A stretch of 64,000 nt of DNA from Dethiothermospora halolimnae (GCF_037577855.1 NZ_JBAKFX010000014.1:12308-76307), one strand, 5' to 3'; positions 8,072 to 17,657 are shown, numbered from the stretch's first letter. Notes: generated by a model not told the origin, from the letters alone. Numbers and translations: made by a program.

Positions 8072-8575
8072 ATGGAAAGTAAAAAGCAGTATAACATGAC
8101 TATAATTCTGTTTGCGGTATATTTTTCAATCTTAATATGGATTCTTTTATTTAAAATGAAATTTTCAATTAATGAAATTTATAAAAATAGGAATATTAAT
8201 TTAATTCCTTTTTCTGGATCAGTAATTATAAATGGAAAAATATATATTAACGAAATAATAAGTAACATACTTATATTTATTCCTATTGGTATCTATACAT
8301 GTATGTTAAAGGCAAGCTGGTCTTTTATTAAAAAAATTGCACTATCCTTTTTTATTAGTTTAGCAATTGAAGTTTTACAATTTATTTTTGCTTTAGGTAC
8401 GACAGATATAACAGACCTTTTAGGTAATACTTTAGGTGGAATAGTGGGGATTGGAACATTCTTGTTATTATCTAAATTGCTTAAAAATAAAACTGTTAAA
8501 GTAATAAATATACTTGCTTTAATTGCTACAGTTGGATTAGTTGGCCTTTTATCAATGCTAATATTATTAAACTAA
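8072..8575 (+). CDS. VanZ-like membrane protein
   Basis: A 167-residue integral membrane protein with about four or five hydrophobic helices. VanZ-family marks are present: NLIPF after the first helix, an ISNILIFIPIGIY helix, EVLQFIF, and TDITDLLGNTLGG before the last helices. VanZ gives low-level teicoplanin resistance in enterococci, but most family members have no proven role. The ATG at 8072 is preferred to the one at 8051 because GGGAG lies ten bases upstream of it; the earlier ATG lacks a ribosome site. There is no van gene nearby, so resistance is not implied. Confidence 0.8.
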   Translation: MESKKQYNMTIILFAVYFSILIWILLFKMKFSINEIYKNRNINLIPFSGSVIINGKIYINEIISNILIFIPIGIYTCMLKASWSFIKKIALSFFISLAIEVLQFIFALGTTDITDLLGNTLGGIVGIGTFLLLSKLLKNKTVKVINILALIATVGLVGLLSMLILLN

Positions 8576-8657
8576 AACAATTTCACTTTATCAGGGTAAT
8601 TACAAATATAATTTTGTACTGAACAATTAGTTGTTTTTTTGATTAATACAATGTGAA

Positions 8658-9031
8658 GATGGAAAAGAAACAATGTATTTATATGTTGTAATGCCAAAGG
8701 CAGAAGAATATCTCTGGGTAGAAGAAAGGATGGATATTCCTAAAGGAAATATAGAGGAATATAAGTTTCATAGCGAGAAGTTAGAAGAAAACCGCAGAAT
8801 TAGAATGTATACACCGCAGGGGTATAAAAAAATGGTGAACCATATGAATTTTACTTAAATACAGGAATTCTTGAATCAAAAGATACTATGATTGATGTTA
8901 ATATAAAACTAAGAGGCATGCTAAAATCAAAGGTATATGAAGTTAAATATGAAGATTTTAAAGGTGGACATGATTATTTATGTTGGGGAGAGACACTGGC
9001 AAATGGTTTAATTTCGTTGATGAGTTACTAA
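8658..9031 (+). pseudogene. enterochelin-esterase-like hydrolase with internal deletion
   Basis: The 5' part (to about 8830) encodes EERMDIPKGNIEEYKFHSEK then NRRIRMYTPQGYKK, the opening of the esterase family related to Fes/IroE. Shortly after, the frame shifts, and the next segment (from about 8835) encodes the family's C-terminus: FYLNTGILESKD, DVNIKLRGMLKSK, KGGHDYLCWGETLANGL. The middle 100 or more residues with the nucleophile serine are missing. A single deletion joining the two ends out of frame explains this. The retained GGHDYLCW holds the catalytic His. Confidence 0.75.
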
Positions 9032-9077
9032 AAGATAGGTAAGGGACAGTTCATTTAGAAGTAAAGTTTTGTTTTAT

Positions 9078-9254
9078 GTATAAGAAATATTATCTTTCGG
9101 AGAGTAGTATAAAGAGGATAATTAGAAGTAATTTGGTGAAATAAAAGAAATTGCATATTTTATTGATGAGAGCTGTACTAATGAATTAAATCCAGATTTC
9201 ACTATAGGTTTTAAGATTGAGCATAAATATAGATGCCATAAATATATTTTTTAA
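9078..9254 (+). pseudogene. CD3324 3' fragment joined to GNAT 3' fragment (copy 3)
   Basis: Bases 9082-9141 encode KKYYLSESSIKRIIRSN, the end of the CD3324 helix-turn-helix. Immediately after, 9142-9254 encodes KEIAYFIDESCTNEL then GFKIEHKYRCHKYIF and a stop, matching the last 36 residues of the GNAT at 7097 (KEIVYFIEEDCTKEL ... KYRCYKYIL). Everything between, including the terminator, has been deleted. It is the third and most reduced copy of the module. Confidence 0.75.
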
Positions 9255-9321
9255 TAGGATAAATCATTAGTTAATAAAAGTCTACAATTCTTTTGTATTA
9301 TAAACATATTAAAGTTATATA

Positions 9322-9365
9322 ACTAAAAAATCACCTACAAATTAATTTGTAGGTGATTTTTTAGT
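9322..9365. terminator. strong bidirectional terminator
   Basis: A near-perfect palindrome with arms ACTAAAAAATCACCTACAAA and the complementary half ending in TTTTTTAGT. The T-run on either side allows it to work on both strands. Confidence 0.85.
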
Positions 9366-9538
9366 TCACAAAAGATATATATATTAAAGCTGTAAGATAA
9401 AAAACAATAAATACAATTACAACTTATTGTAATAAAATCATTTATTTGTGAATATGTCATTTTAATAATATAATTATTATATCACTAAAAGTAAATATTA
9501 AAAGTTCATATTGTATTAAGTATAAATGGAGGTTAGAT

Positions 9539-11641
9539 ATGAAATTTAGAATAGCTATTATAATATTATTAATACCGTTATTAACAGGATGTTCCGGGGA
9601 TGAAAAAGACGTTGAAAATACGAATGTTATAGTAAGTGAAGCTAGTAAAGAAATAAACAACGAAAGTATAAATGAGGATTTGAACAATAAAAAGAATCGA
9701 GATAATAAGGTAATGGAAAATAAAGGAGATCATGAATCTTCAACTAAATCTACTGAAGATGATTGGTTTGTTGGTGCCATAAACGATAATCTGAAAATAC
9801 ATATGAAACTAGATATGAAGGGTAATAAAATAAGTGGAAAATATTATTATGATAAATATAAAAAAGATATTATTATATCAGGTTATAGAGACGGAAATAT
9901 CTTTTCAGTAGGGACTAAGGACTCTAAAGAGACAATTGAAGGTATGTTTATATCTGATAATCTTATTGAAGGTATCTGGACTGATGGAGATGTGACATAT
10001 CCAATATATTTAATGAACGATAAAGACAGTAGTTTAATACCTAAAAAACCCAATAATACTTTGATGGAGTGGAAAGGCAATTGGCAAGGAGGAAACTCAG
10101 GATATTATAGAGGTTCTAGATTAATCATAGAACCTATTTTTAATAATTTAATAAAATTTGATTTATCAGCCTTTAATGGAACTCGCTTAGGAGGACTATC
10201 TTCTTTTGCAGTTGTTGAGAATAATATTGCCACATTTATAGGGGAAGAGGGGATAAAATACATATTTACATTAAACAATGAAGGGAATATAAAGTTAAAT
10301 AGTGATGATTATAGCTATTACTGTGGTGCAGGTGTTTCCTTTGATTCTATTTATACTAAAAAAGATTTTACAATAGCCCCACCTACAGCAAAAGAAGTTG
10401 GTTTAGTTTATTCCAAAGAACAGGAAGATATTTTCAAAAACCTTACTGGGGAATATTATCGCAATTTCATAGAGGTTGCACAGTTTTTTTCAGAAGAAGA
10501 AGATTTAGATGGGATAGGAGCAAATGTAAGAACCTTTGGCTTACTTAGTTATCCCGATGCAGCAATAGTAATGATAAATCAACAGGAAAATTTAATTAAG
10601 GCTGCAGTACATGGTTTAGACGGGATATATTATTTTTCCAATAGTGAAGACTATGGGGAGCCACCAGAAACTATAAAAGAATGGGCTAAAGGTCAAGAGA
10701 TTATAATATGTGAAAATAAATATAAACAAAACAAGAGTAATATTAGCATTAATCCACCTAAGAAATATATAGATTTTATGAAGAAAAGGGATAAAAGCAA
10801 TGATATAGCTCTCTATGCTAAGGAAGATATAAATGGAGATGGAGATTATGAAGTGATTTTAGCATCAGGAATTAATAGTGACAAAGAAGAACTAGGATAT
10901 ATAGAACATATTTATATATTGAAGGAAGATAGTCAGGGGAATCTTAAACAGCTAGGGGATAACTTAGCAAGGTCAGGATATTCCATTTACCAAGTGAGAC
11001 TTATAGAACTTAATAACTCTTCTAAGAAATATATATACTGTGGCTTAACAAATGGAGTTAGTTTAAGAGGATTTAGTATATTTGAGTTATCAGAGGACAA
11101 ACCTAAAATGATAGCCTATAGTGCCTCTGCTACTGGATCAGGCTTTGATGAGCTAAAAGATTTTAATGGTGATGGTAAATTTGATGGATATGTACAGAAT
11201 AGATCAAGTTATGATGTCCTATATTATGAAATTAAGAACACATATATACTTAAAAATGATGAATTTGTACTTGATAAAACATGGGTGGATGTACCCGAAT
11301 ATCCAGAAAATATTAAAGATATTATAATACAGTATATGTCTCTTAGGGTTTTAAATAATGGTAAATCACCGGAGATTGACAAAAGGTTATCACAAATGTG
11401 TACATACGATAAGGCTGAGGATATTGATATACCAGAAAGTTCAACATATACAGTACTTTATAACACAATAATGGGAAATGATAAGGGAATCGAAATTAAT
11501 ATTGAAGAAGAGGATAATATAGCAAAGACAGTAGCTACATTTAGTGATAATGATATTAAGTATAAATATATATTTAGGCTAATAAAAATAGAAAATAGAT
11601 GGGTTATTGATGATATTAAGAATCTTAGTGAAAATTTATAA
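9539..11641 (+). CDS. large lipoprotein with EF-hand-like calcium loops
   Basis: A 700-residue predicted lipoprotein. The signal ends in the lipobox LLTGC, with Cys18 as the lipidated residue. Residues 20-75 are a charged, Asn/Lys/Glu-rich linker. Two DxNxDG loops, DINGDGDYEV (about 432) and DFNGDGKFDG (about 541), look like calcium-binding FG-GAP/EF-hand-like motifs in a beta-rich domain. The N-terminal part (75-280) consists of short beta repeats. No enzyme signature is seen. It should sit on the outer face of the membrane; the function is unknown. The ATG follows TGGAGG. It forms its own transcription unit. Confidence 0.8.
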   Translation: MKFRIAIIILLIPLLTGCSGDEKDVENTNVIVSEASKEINNESINEDLNNKKNRDNKVMENKGDHESSTKSTEDDWFVGAINDNLKIHMKLDMKGNKISGKYYYDKYKKDIIISGYRDGNIFSVGTKDSKETIEGMFISDNLIEGIWTDGDVTYPIYLMNDKDSSLIPKKPNNTLMEWKGNWQGGNSGYYRGSRLIIEPIFNNLIKFDLSAFNGTRLGGLSSFAVVENNIATFIGEEGIKYIFTLNNEGNIKLNSDDYSYYCGAGVSFDSIYTKKDFTIAPPTAKEVGLVYSKEQEDIFKNLTGEYYRNFIEVAQFFSEEEDLDGIGANVRTFGLLSYPDAAIVMINQQENLIKAAVHGLDGIYYFSNSEDYGEPPETIKEWAKGQEIIICENKYKQNKSNISINPPKKYIDFMKKRDKSNDIALYAKEDINGDGDYEVILASGINSDKEELGYIEHIYILKEDSQGNLKQLGDNLARSGYSIYQVRLIELNNSSKKYIYCGLTNGVSLRGFSIFELSEDKPKMIAYSASATGSGFDELKDFNGDGKFDGYVQNRSSYDVLYYEIKNTYILKNDEFVLDKTWVDVPEYPENIKDIIIQYMSLRVLNNGKSPEIDKRLSQMCTYDKAEDIDIPESSTYTVLYNTIMGNDKGIEINIEEEDNIAKTVATFSDNDIKYKYIFRLIKIENRWVIDDIKNLSENL

Positions 11642-11756
11642 GTTGCTGTATGATACTATATGGAACAAATGAGTTAAGAAAAGGGATGATAAAAAAAGTC
11701 AATTTATCTTTTTACCAATAAAGTATAATATTATTAAAGTTATGGAGGGATAAATT

Positions 11757-12623
11757 ATGGATTATTTTTTAAGAGTGCAAAGGGCCATTGATTTTATTGA
11801 AGAAAATTTAAAAGAAGATATTAGTTTAGAAGAAATATCAAACCAAGCATACTCTTCAGTATCTCATTTTTATAGGATGTTTCAAATCACCACAGGAAGT
11901 TCTATTAAAGGTTATGTTCAAAATAGGAGGTTAAGTCAAGCAGCCTATGAATTATTGACAACTGAAAAAAGAGTTATAGATATAGGTCTTGATTATCAAT
12001 TTAATGGGGAAGAAACTTTTATAAGAGCCTTTACTAAAGTATTTGGCATTACTCCTGGGAAATATCGCAAATCAGGAAATGTAGATGATTTATTAACTAA
12101 AATAACTTTAAATAAACATGATATTATATTAAAAAAAGGAGACGTTGATATGGAACCGAAGTTTATAAAGAAGGAATTTAAACTTATTGGAGTCGAAGGT
12201 GAAGTGAATTTTAGTGGTAATTTTGTTAAAACTATAGACTCGTTACAAAAAGAACTCTTTGATAAGCTTGATAGTATAAGAGATATAAACAATACAAATG
12301 CTTTTATAGCCTATTGGTATTATAAAAGTAACGGAACCAATAAAGAACCTTTATGTTATTACTTTGCAGCAGTTGAAGTAGATAATATGGAAAGCATACC
12401 GAAGGGTTTGGTCTCTAAAATAATACCAGAAAGTAACTATGCTGTTTTTAATGAAAAAAGACGGGGAGAAATTGCAGGGCCCAATGGATATGCTTACAAA
12501 GTATGGCTTCCTACTTCTGATAAAGAATTAAATGAACATATACCAGGGGATTTTGAAGTTTATTCAGATATAAATAATATAGGAGCTGATACTCCATGTG
12601 AAATATATATACCTATAAAATGA
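11757..12623 (+). CDS. AraC family regulator with GyrI-like effector domain
   Basis: A 288-residue regulator. Residues 1-110 are the AraC DNA-binding domain with two helix-turn-helices (ISLEEISNQAYSSVSHFYRM; the second with VFGITPGKYRK). Residues about 130-288 are a GyrI-like (AraC-binding/SOUL-fold) domain, starting with KFIKKEFKLIGVEGEVNFSG and ending with ADTPCEIYIPIK. This is the Rob/TipAS type of build, in which the C-terminal domain binds drugs or other small hydrophobic compounds. The ATG follows TGGAGGG. A paralogue with the same layout lies at 15695. The target genes are unknown; the hydrolase at 12763 is a candidate by position. Confidence 0.9.
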   Translation: MDYFLRVQRAIDFIEENLKEDISLEEISNQAYSSVSHFYRMFQITTGSSIKGYVQNRRLSQAAYELLTTEKRVIDIGLDYQFNGEETFIRAFTKVFGITPGKYRKSGNVDDLLTKITLNKHDIILKKGDVDMEPKFIKKEFKLIGVEGEVNFSGNFVKTIDSLQKELFDKLDSIRDINNTNAFIAYWYYKSNGTNKEPLCYYFAAVEVDNMESIPKGLVSKIIPESNYAVFNEKRRGEIAGPNGYAYKVWLPTSDKELNEHIPGDFEVYSDINNIGADTPCEIYIPIK

Positions 12624-12762
12624 TAACAAATTTAACTTGCTTAGGGATAAATAGATAAAAGTGCGGATATAACCCATTAAAATAATAATAAAAATCAACC
12701 TAGTTTTTGATATAATAAAAATAGAAATATTTAAATTAATTTACAAAAGAGGGGATATAATT

Positions 12763-13671
12763 ATGGAAAGATTAAAGAATCAAAGTAAGTTAAATAATGG
12801 GGAGTATTATGTAAAAGTAAATGGAATAAAGCACTGGTATAAAATTGCTGGAGCAGAAAAGGAGACAACTCCTATTGTTATAATTCATGGAGGTCCCGGT
12901 GGACATAATTATGTCTTCGAAAGAACTCCTGGACCTAAAATAGAAGAATTTTCTACAGTTATTTACTACGAACAAAGAGGATGTGGCCGTTCAGACGCCC
13001 CTAAAAATCAAGGGGAATATTCTATACCTATACTTATATCAGATTTGGCAGAATTTTGTAAAAAACTAAATATAGATAAGATTATTCCCTTAGGATTTTC
13101 CTTTGGTGGAGAATTGGCATTGGAGTTTGCTTTATCACATCCAGAACTTGTAGAAAGGGTTATAGCTCAGGCACCTTCTATGTTTAGTTACAATCAACGG
13201 GTTTCATCTACTCAGGTCTATGGATTTCAACAGGTATCAGAGGGAGATATAAAGAAAAAAATAAATGATATAGTTAAGCTAGATATTAATATAGACGAAA
13301 AGTGTTCTAAGATTTGGGAAATTGTAGATTTGAAAACGGTGGACAGGCTTCTTTTCCATAATGGAAAGTATGGAGAGTTTATGAGAAATTTATGGCAAGA
13401 AAGTAAACTTGTAAATACGGGATTAATGATGGAGGCATTACTAAAGCAACAGTATAAAGGGTTATTAACAGATAGACTTCCAAAGATAAAAGCTCCTGTG
13501 CTTATTATGACTGGACTTTATGACAGGAATGTGGGACTTAACTTAAATAGGGATATGGCAAGCAAGATATCTGATTGCAAATTTGTGATATTTGATAAAA
13601 GTGCCCATTTTCCAGATATAGAGGAAAGTGAAAAGTATGCTAACGAGGTTAAAAAATTTATTTTAGAATGA
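12763..13671 (+). CDS. proline iminopeptidase-like alpha/beta hydrolase
   Basis: A 302-residue cytoplasmic hydrolase of the S33 group. HGGPGG (residues 42-47) is the oxyanion loop, DQRGxGRSD appears here as EQRGCGRSD, and GFSFGG holds nucleophile Ser113. Asp253 (GLYDRNVG) and His281 (SAHFPDIE) complete the triad. The spacing fits proline iminopeptidases, which remove N-terminal proline from peptides. Related family members hydrolyse other amides or esters, so the substrate is an inference. The GAGGGG ribosome site supports the start. It may be a single gene or follow the AraC regulator. Confidence 0.85.
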   Translation: MERLKNQSKLNNGEYYVKVNGIKHWYKIAGAEKETTPIVIIHGGPGGHNYVFERTPGPKIEEFSTVIYYEQRGCGRSDAPKNQGEYSIPILISDLAEFCKKLNIDKIIPLGFSFGGELALEFALSHPELVERVIAQAPSMFSYNQRVSSTQVYGFQQVSEGDIKKKINDIVKLDINIDEKCSKIWEIVDLKTVDRLLFHNGKYGEFMRNLWQESKLVNTGLMMEALLKQQYKGLLTDRLPKIKAPVLIMTGLYDRNVGLNLNRDMASKISDCKFVIFDKSAHFPDIEESEKYANEVKKFILE

Positions 13672-13766
13672 AAGTACTTCGACAATAATATTAAGTTATA
13701 AATCAAAGGTTGTTTCTACAATGGTAACAAAGATTGATAACTAATAAAAAATAGGGAGAAAGACAA

Positions 13767-14498
13767 ATGAAGTATGGAAAGGTAATAGGAATAGGGAACA
13801 CAGCAACTATATATGAATTGGAAAAAGATAGAGTACTTAAGCTTTTCGATAAAGGATATCCTAAAGAAGCTATAGAGAAAGAATTTCATAATGCGATGGT
13901 AATACGGAAAATGAATTTTGCAAAACCAAAGGCATATGAGATAATCACTTCTGAAGAAAAAATTGGAATTATATATGATAGAGTAGAAGGGGAATCACTG
14001 CTAGATTGGGTTATGAAAACTAATGATGTGGAGAAATGTGTAACATATATGGCTAAGTTACATAAGAAAATCCTTCAAAACAGTACTAGGAATGTACCGG
14101 ATTACAAGAAATTTTTAAAGTTTCATACACGAAATGCATTATCGGTTAGTTTAAACAAACGAAAAGAAGTATTAGAAATGATAAATAAATTGCCCGATGG
14201 AAATGTACTTTGTCATGGAGATTTTCACCCAGGAAATATAATAATATCAAATGGGCATGGGACTGTTATAGATTTTATGAATGTGTGTCATGGAGATTTT
14301 CTGTATGATATTGCAAGAACTGTGTTTTTAATAGAGTATACACCTGTTCCAGCGGAATCAGATAACAGAGAAGTGCTTTTAAAGTTTAAAAAAGCATTGG
14401 CAGATATATACCTTGTACAAATGAATGTTACAAGAGAAATGATACAGGATTATTTATCAGTTATTATCATGGCTAGAAAGGGAGAATGTCCTAAATAG
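13767..14498 (+). CDS. APH-like phosphotransferase (choline/aminoglycoside kinase fold)
   Basis: A 243-residue kinase-like protein. Lys25 (RVLKLF) fits the ATP-binding lysine. The catalytic loop is HGDFHPGN (residues 150-157), with Asp152 as base and Asn157 as metal ligand, and Asp169 in VIDF is the second metal ligand. All key residues are kept, so it is probably active. The substrate could be a sugar, an antibiotic or a small alcohol; it is not close enough to any named resistance kinase for me to call one. The 3' neighbour is a decayed GNAT. Confidence 0.8.
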   Translation: MKYGKVIGIGNTATIYELEKDRVLKLFDKGYPKEAIEKEFHNAMVIRKMNFAKPKAYEIITSEEKIGIIYDRVEGESLLDWVMKTNDVEKCVTYMAKLHKKILQNSTRNVPDYKKFLKFHTRNALSVSLNKRKEVLEMINKLPDGNVLCHGDFHPGNIIISNGHGTVIDFMNVCHGDFLYDIARTVFLIEYTPVPAESDNREVLLKFKKALADIYLVQMNVTREMIQDYLSVIIMARKGECPK

Positions 14499-14529
14499 TT
14501 TTATTATAAGTGGATGACAAATATATTGG

Positions 14530-14661
14530 AGGGATTCATGGGAGTGTTACTGAAGATTCAATGTATATAGATTGGCTTGTGGCTGATGAAGATGGACTAT
14601 GTAAAGGAACGGGCATATATGGGTGGAGGTTTAACCTGTGGATTTATATTGAGAGTTTAAG
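14530..14661 (+). pseudogene. GNAT acetyltransferase remnant
   Basis: The frame reads GGIHGSVTEDSMYIDWLVAD then GLCKGTGIYGW, the central GNAT motif A region (normally YIDWLxVDExxRGKGIG). The arginine of the loop is lost, there is no start codon, and the frame ends at 14661. Neither the N-terminal nor the C-terminal half remains. Confidence 0.6.
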
Positions 14662-14745
14662 AATCTAAAGATAGGGCAAAACCAACAGTAATTTCTAAAG
14701 GATAGTTATTAAGAGAAATTGAAAGTATTAAAAGGATGAGGATTT

Positions 14746-15606
14746 ATGAAAAGACGTTTAATCATTATTAGCACCTATATTATTATAGGAATACTACTGT
14801 TTTATAAAGGAACAGGGAAGGAAATTGAAGCAAAAAAAGAACAAGGGGTAAAGATATCACAGACTAAAGATGCTAAGAAAAAGGAAAGAGTACTGGATAA
14901 ATTAGTTCTAGATAATGGGGGCAGATTACAAATAATATATAATGGGGATGTGGTAATAAGTTTTAAGAATGAAAGGATAATGTTGGATTCCAATATAACA
15001 GAAGAGAAGTTATTTAATAATGGGAAAATGCCAAATGTAGAATTTAGATTACATAAGATTACTGGGAGTAGCTATATTGGGGTCACAGAGTATAGTCCTA
15101 GCATGAAGACTATGGATGTTACTGAAAGAATCTTCAAAATTAATAATGACCAGCTTATTAGTTTTTGGTCATCTGATGAAATAGTATTAAATCTATTAAA
15201 AGTAGATAAAAATTATGTGGAAATTGGTTCTTCCGTTAGCCCAAAACCAATTATTTTAAAGCTAACAGAGAAGGAGGGACAAGCAGTAGTTAATAAGCTG
15301 GAAGATATAAGGATAAATTTAAAAAAAGATAATCTAAATACAGATAAATCATTTTGGAAAGATATACAAGATAATCTCATAGGAACAATAACAGGATGTA
15401 ATTGGTTAGATACAGATAAAGATGGAGACAATGAGATGATCTTATCCATATATTGTTATACAGTTGGAGCGAAAACACCAGTTCATCTTAGAGAAAACGG
15501 AATAATGATATTTGAAGTTGGGGAATATGTTGAACTTAAGAAAGTTATATTTGAAAGAGATAATGAAGATAACAGATTTAAAGAATATTTTATTGGAGAA
15601 GTATAA
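14746..15606 (+). CDS. membrane-anchored or secreted protein of unknown function
   Basis: A 286-residue protein with one N-terminal hydrophobic segment (residues 4-20, after MKRR) that could be an uncleaved anchor or a signal peptide; there is no lipobox Cys. A charged linker follows (25-50), then a beta-rich extracytoplasmic part. DTDKDGDNEM near residue 226 is a calcium-loop-like motif of the same kind as in the lipoprotein at 9539, suggesting a related surface fold. No family is recognised. The AAAGGATGAGG stretch gives a ribosome site. Confidence 0.7.
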   Translation: MKRRLIIISTYIIIGILLFYKGTGKEIEAKKEQGVKISQTKDAKKKERVLDKLVLDNGGRLQIIYNGDVVISFKNERIMLDSNITEEKLFNNGKMPNVEFRLHKITGSSYIGVTEYSPSMKTMDVTERIFKINNDQLISFWSSDEIVLNLLKVDKNYVEIGSSVSPKPIILKLTEKEGQAVVNKLEDIRINLKKDNLNTDKSFWKDIQDNLIGTITGCNWLDTDKDGDNEMILSIYCYTVGAKTPVHLRENGIMIFEVGEYVELKKVIFERDNEDNRFKEYFIGEV

Positions 15607-15694
15607 AAATAACAATCTGTCATGTTAAAGCATTTAAAGACAGGATTATATTTTAAACTGTTGCTATAATTGTTATTGAAAGGATGTTGGGGAT

Positions 15695-16555
15695 ATGAGT
15701 TGGATTAAGAATATGAACAATGCATTGGATTATATTGAAGAAAACATAAAGAAAGATATTAAATCTGAAGATGTAGCTAAAGTTGCTTATGCATCTAAGT
15801 ATCACTTTTTAAGAATATTTAATGCATTAACGGGTATAACCTTAGGAGAATATATAAGACAGAGAAGGTTGTCCCTTGCAGCTAAAGAAGTGGTTGATAA
15901 TAATAAAAAAATAATAGACATCGCATATGATTACGGATATGAAACACCAGAGGCCTTTTCTAAGGCTTTTAAAAGACTACATAAGATTACTCCATCCCAG
16001 GCAAGAAAAATGGGAAAGAAGCTAAAAGCTATTCCTCCAATGTCTTTTCAAATAACAGTTAAAGGAGAGAGTAGAATGGATTATAAAATTGTTAAAAAGG
16101 AAGGTTTCAAAGTTGTAGGGGTTTCGAGACATTATACTACTAAAAATGGTGAAAATTTTAGGGAGATACCGAAGTTTTGGTGCGAGATGCATGAAAATGG
16201 AATAGTAGAAAAATTGGAAAAAGAAGTTTCAGACTTAGGAATTTTAGGAGTTTGTTATAATTACAATGAAGAACAAGAAGAATTTGACTATATGATTGCT
16301 AGAGAAGGGGATAAAATAGAGGATTTAGAAGATTATGACGTTGTAGATGTACCAAGTTGTACTTTTGCTATATTTGAAAGTATAGGACCAATTCCAGAAG
16401 CTATTCAAAAGATAACAAAGAAAATATATGCAGAGTGGTTTCCTGCAACAGGGTACGAACATGCAAAAGGACCAGAGCTTGAAGTATATTTACCCGGGAA
16501 TATGGATGCAGAAGATTATAAATGTGAGGTTTGGATACCGATAGTAGATAAGTAG
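15695..16555 (+). CDS. AraC family regulator with GyrI-like effector domain
   Basis: A 286-residue protein with the same build as the one at 11757: an N-terminal pair of helix-turn-helices (about 1-110, ending LHKITPSQARKMG) and a C-terminal GyrI-like domain (about 128-286, from MDYKIVKKEGFKVVGVSRHY to CEVWIPIVDK). The second domain is expected to bind an amphipathic effector and change DNA binding. A strong hairpin follows, so it is a separate unit. It precedes the ABC/peptidase operon at 16764, which might be its target, but there is no direct sequence evidence. Confidence 0.9.
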   Translation: MSWIKNMNNALDYIEENIKKDIKSEDVAKVAYASKYHFLRIFNALTGITLGEYIRQRRLSLAAKEVVDNNKKIIDIAYDYGYETPEAFSKAFKRLHKITPSQARKMGKKLKAIPPMSFQITVKGESRMDYKIVKKEGFKVVGVSRHYTTKNGENFREIPKFWCEMHENGIVEKLEKEVSDLGILGVCYNYNEEQEEFDYMIAREGDKIEDLEDYDVVDVPSCTFAIFESIGPIPEAIQKITKKIYAEWFPATGYEHAKGPELEVYLPGNMDAEDYKCEVWIPIVDK

Positions 16556-16572
16556 AAGAAAGAATTTTTAAA

Positions 16573-16614
16573 TAGAGGTATGGTGGATAAAAGAATATCC
16601 ACCATACCTCTATT
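16573..16614 (+). terminator. intrinsic terminator after the AraC gene
   Basis: A 16-bp stem, TAGAGGTATGGTGGATA with TATCCACCATACCTCTA, encloses AAAGAA and is followed by TTTTATT. Confidence 0.85.
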
Positions 16615-16763
16615 TTATTCGCAATACTAAGAAAAAGTAATAATTATGTAAAGGAAAAATTAAACTTAATTATTATAATTATATTAATATGAATAATAAA
16701 AATTTTAAAGCAAGTGTAACTTTTTTCTTAGTATTACGAATAAAGGGTGAAGGAGTGATAGCG

Positions 16764-17657
16764 ATGGAGATTAAAATTGAAAATATCAGCAAAAATTATA
16801 AGGATGTAAAAGCTTTAGAAAATATTAATTTAAACATCAAAACCCCTGCTATGATTGGTTTAGTAGGTCCTAATGGAGCCGGTAAGACCACTCTTATGAA
16901 AATTTTAGTTGGTCAAATTTTACCTACATCAGGAAAAATAACTGTGGACGGTAAGGTGTTAAATAAAGATTTTAGTTATTTAAAAGAAAGACTGGGTTAT
17001 TTACCTCAAGATTTTGGGTTATATGATGAACTATCTGTAGAACAATTTTTAGATTATATAGCATGTTTTAAAGGAATAGAGAAAAAAAGAAAGGAGATAG
17101 TTAGAAAGTCTATAGAAGAAACAAACTTACTTGAAAAGAGAAAGGCAAAAATTAAAACCCTTTCAGGAGGCCAAAAACAAAGAGTAGGTATAGCCCAGGC
17201 TTTGTTAAATAATCCTGAACTTTTTATTGTTGATGAGCCCACTGTTGGACTAGATCCAGAGGAGAGGATAAAATTTAGAAATATCTTTTCAAAGGGTTCA
17301 AGTAAAAAGGTAGTTATATTGTCTACCCATATAATAGAGGATGTTCAGTCGGTATGTAATTATATTGTGGTATTAAATAAAGGAAAGACATTATTTAGTG
17401 GACCTCCAAATGAATTGATCAAAAGAACCATGGGGCATGTGGGAACTGTTGAAGTGAAAAGTGGTGAAGAGGATATTATAGAAAAAGATTTTAAAATAAC
17501 CTCAAGTGTAGTAACTCCTAAGGGGGTACGTTATAGAATAGTTGGGGAAAAGCTTCCAAAGTTTTGTGAGGAAATTATACCATCATTGGAAGATGCATAT
17601 GTGTATTGCATGTTGAAGGAAGGAGATTCTTTAAATGAAGAGTTTCAAACTATTTAA
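16764..17657 (+). CDS. ABC transporter ATP-binding protein
   Basis: A 297-residue ATPase when started at the ATG at 16764, which has GAAGGAG eight bases upstream; a longer open frame from 16689 lacks a ribosome site. Walker A is GPNGAGKTT (residues 35-43), the signature is LSGGQKQR, Walker B is LFIVDEPTVGLDPE, and the switch His is in STHII. The C-terminal 80 residues are the usual regulatory tail of drug/peptide exporters. It overlaps the following permease-peptidase gene by 23 bases, so the two are translated together. It powers the two-permease system at 17635 and 19766. Confidence 0.9.
   Translation: MEIKIENISKNYKDVKALENINLNIKTPAMIGLVGPNGAGKTTLMKILVGQILPTSGKITVDGKVLNKDFSYLKERLGYLPQDFGLYDELSVEQFLDYIACFKGIEKKRKEIVRKSIEETNLLEKRKAKIKTLSGGQKQRVGIAQALLNNPELFIVDEPTVGLDPEERIKFRNIFSKGSSKKVVILSTHIIEDVQSVCNYIVVLNKGKTLFSGPPNELIKRTMGHVGTVEVKSGEEDIIEKDFKITSSVVTPKGVRYRIVGEKLPKFCEEIIPSLEDAYVYCMLKEGDSLNEEFQTI

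Noticed and set aside
8072..8575. Glycopeptide resistance (vanZ)
   Set aside because: There are no vanH, vanA or vanX genes nearby; VanZ-like proteins are widespread with other or unknown roles.
16689..16763. N-terminal extension of the ABC ATPase
   Set aside because: The extra 25 residues have no match to the family, and the ATG at 16764 has a good ribosome site.
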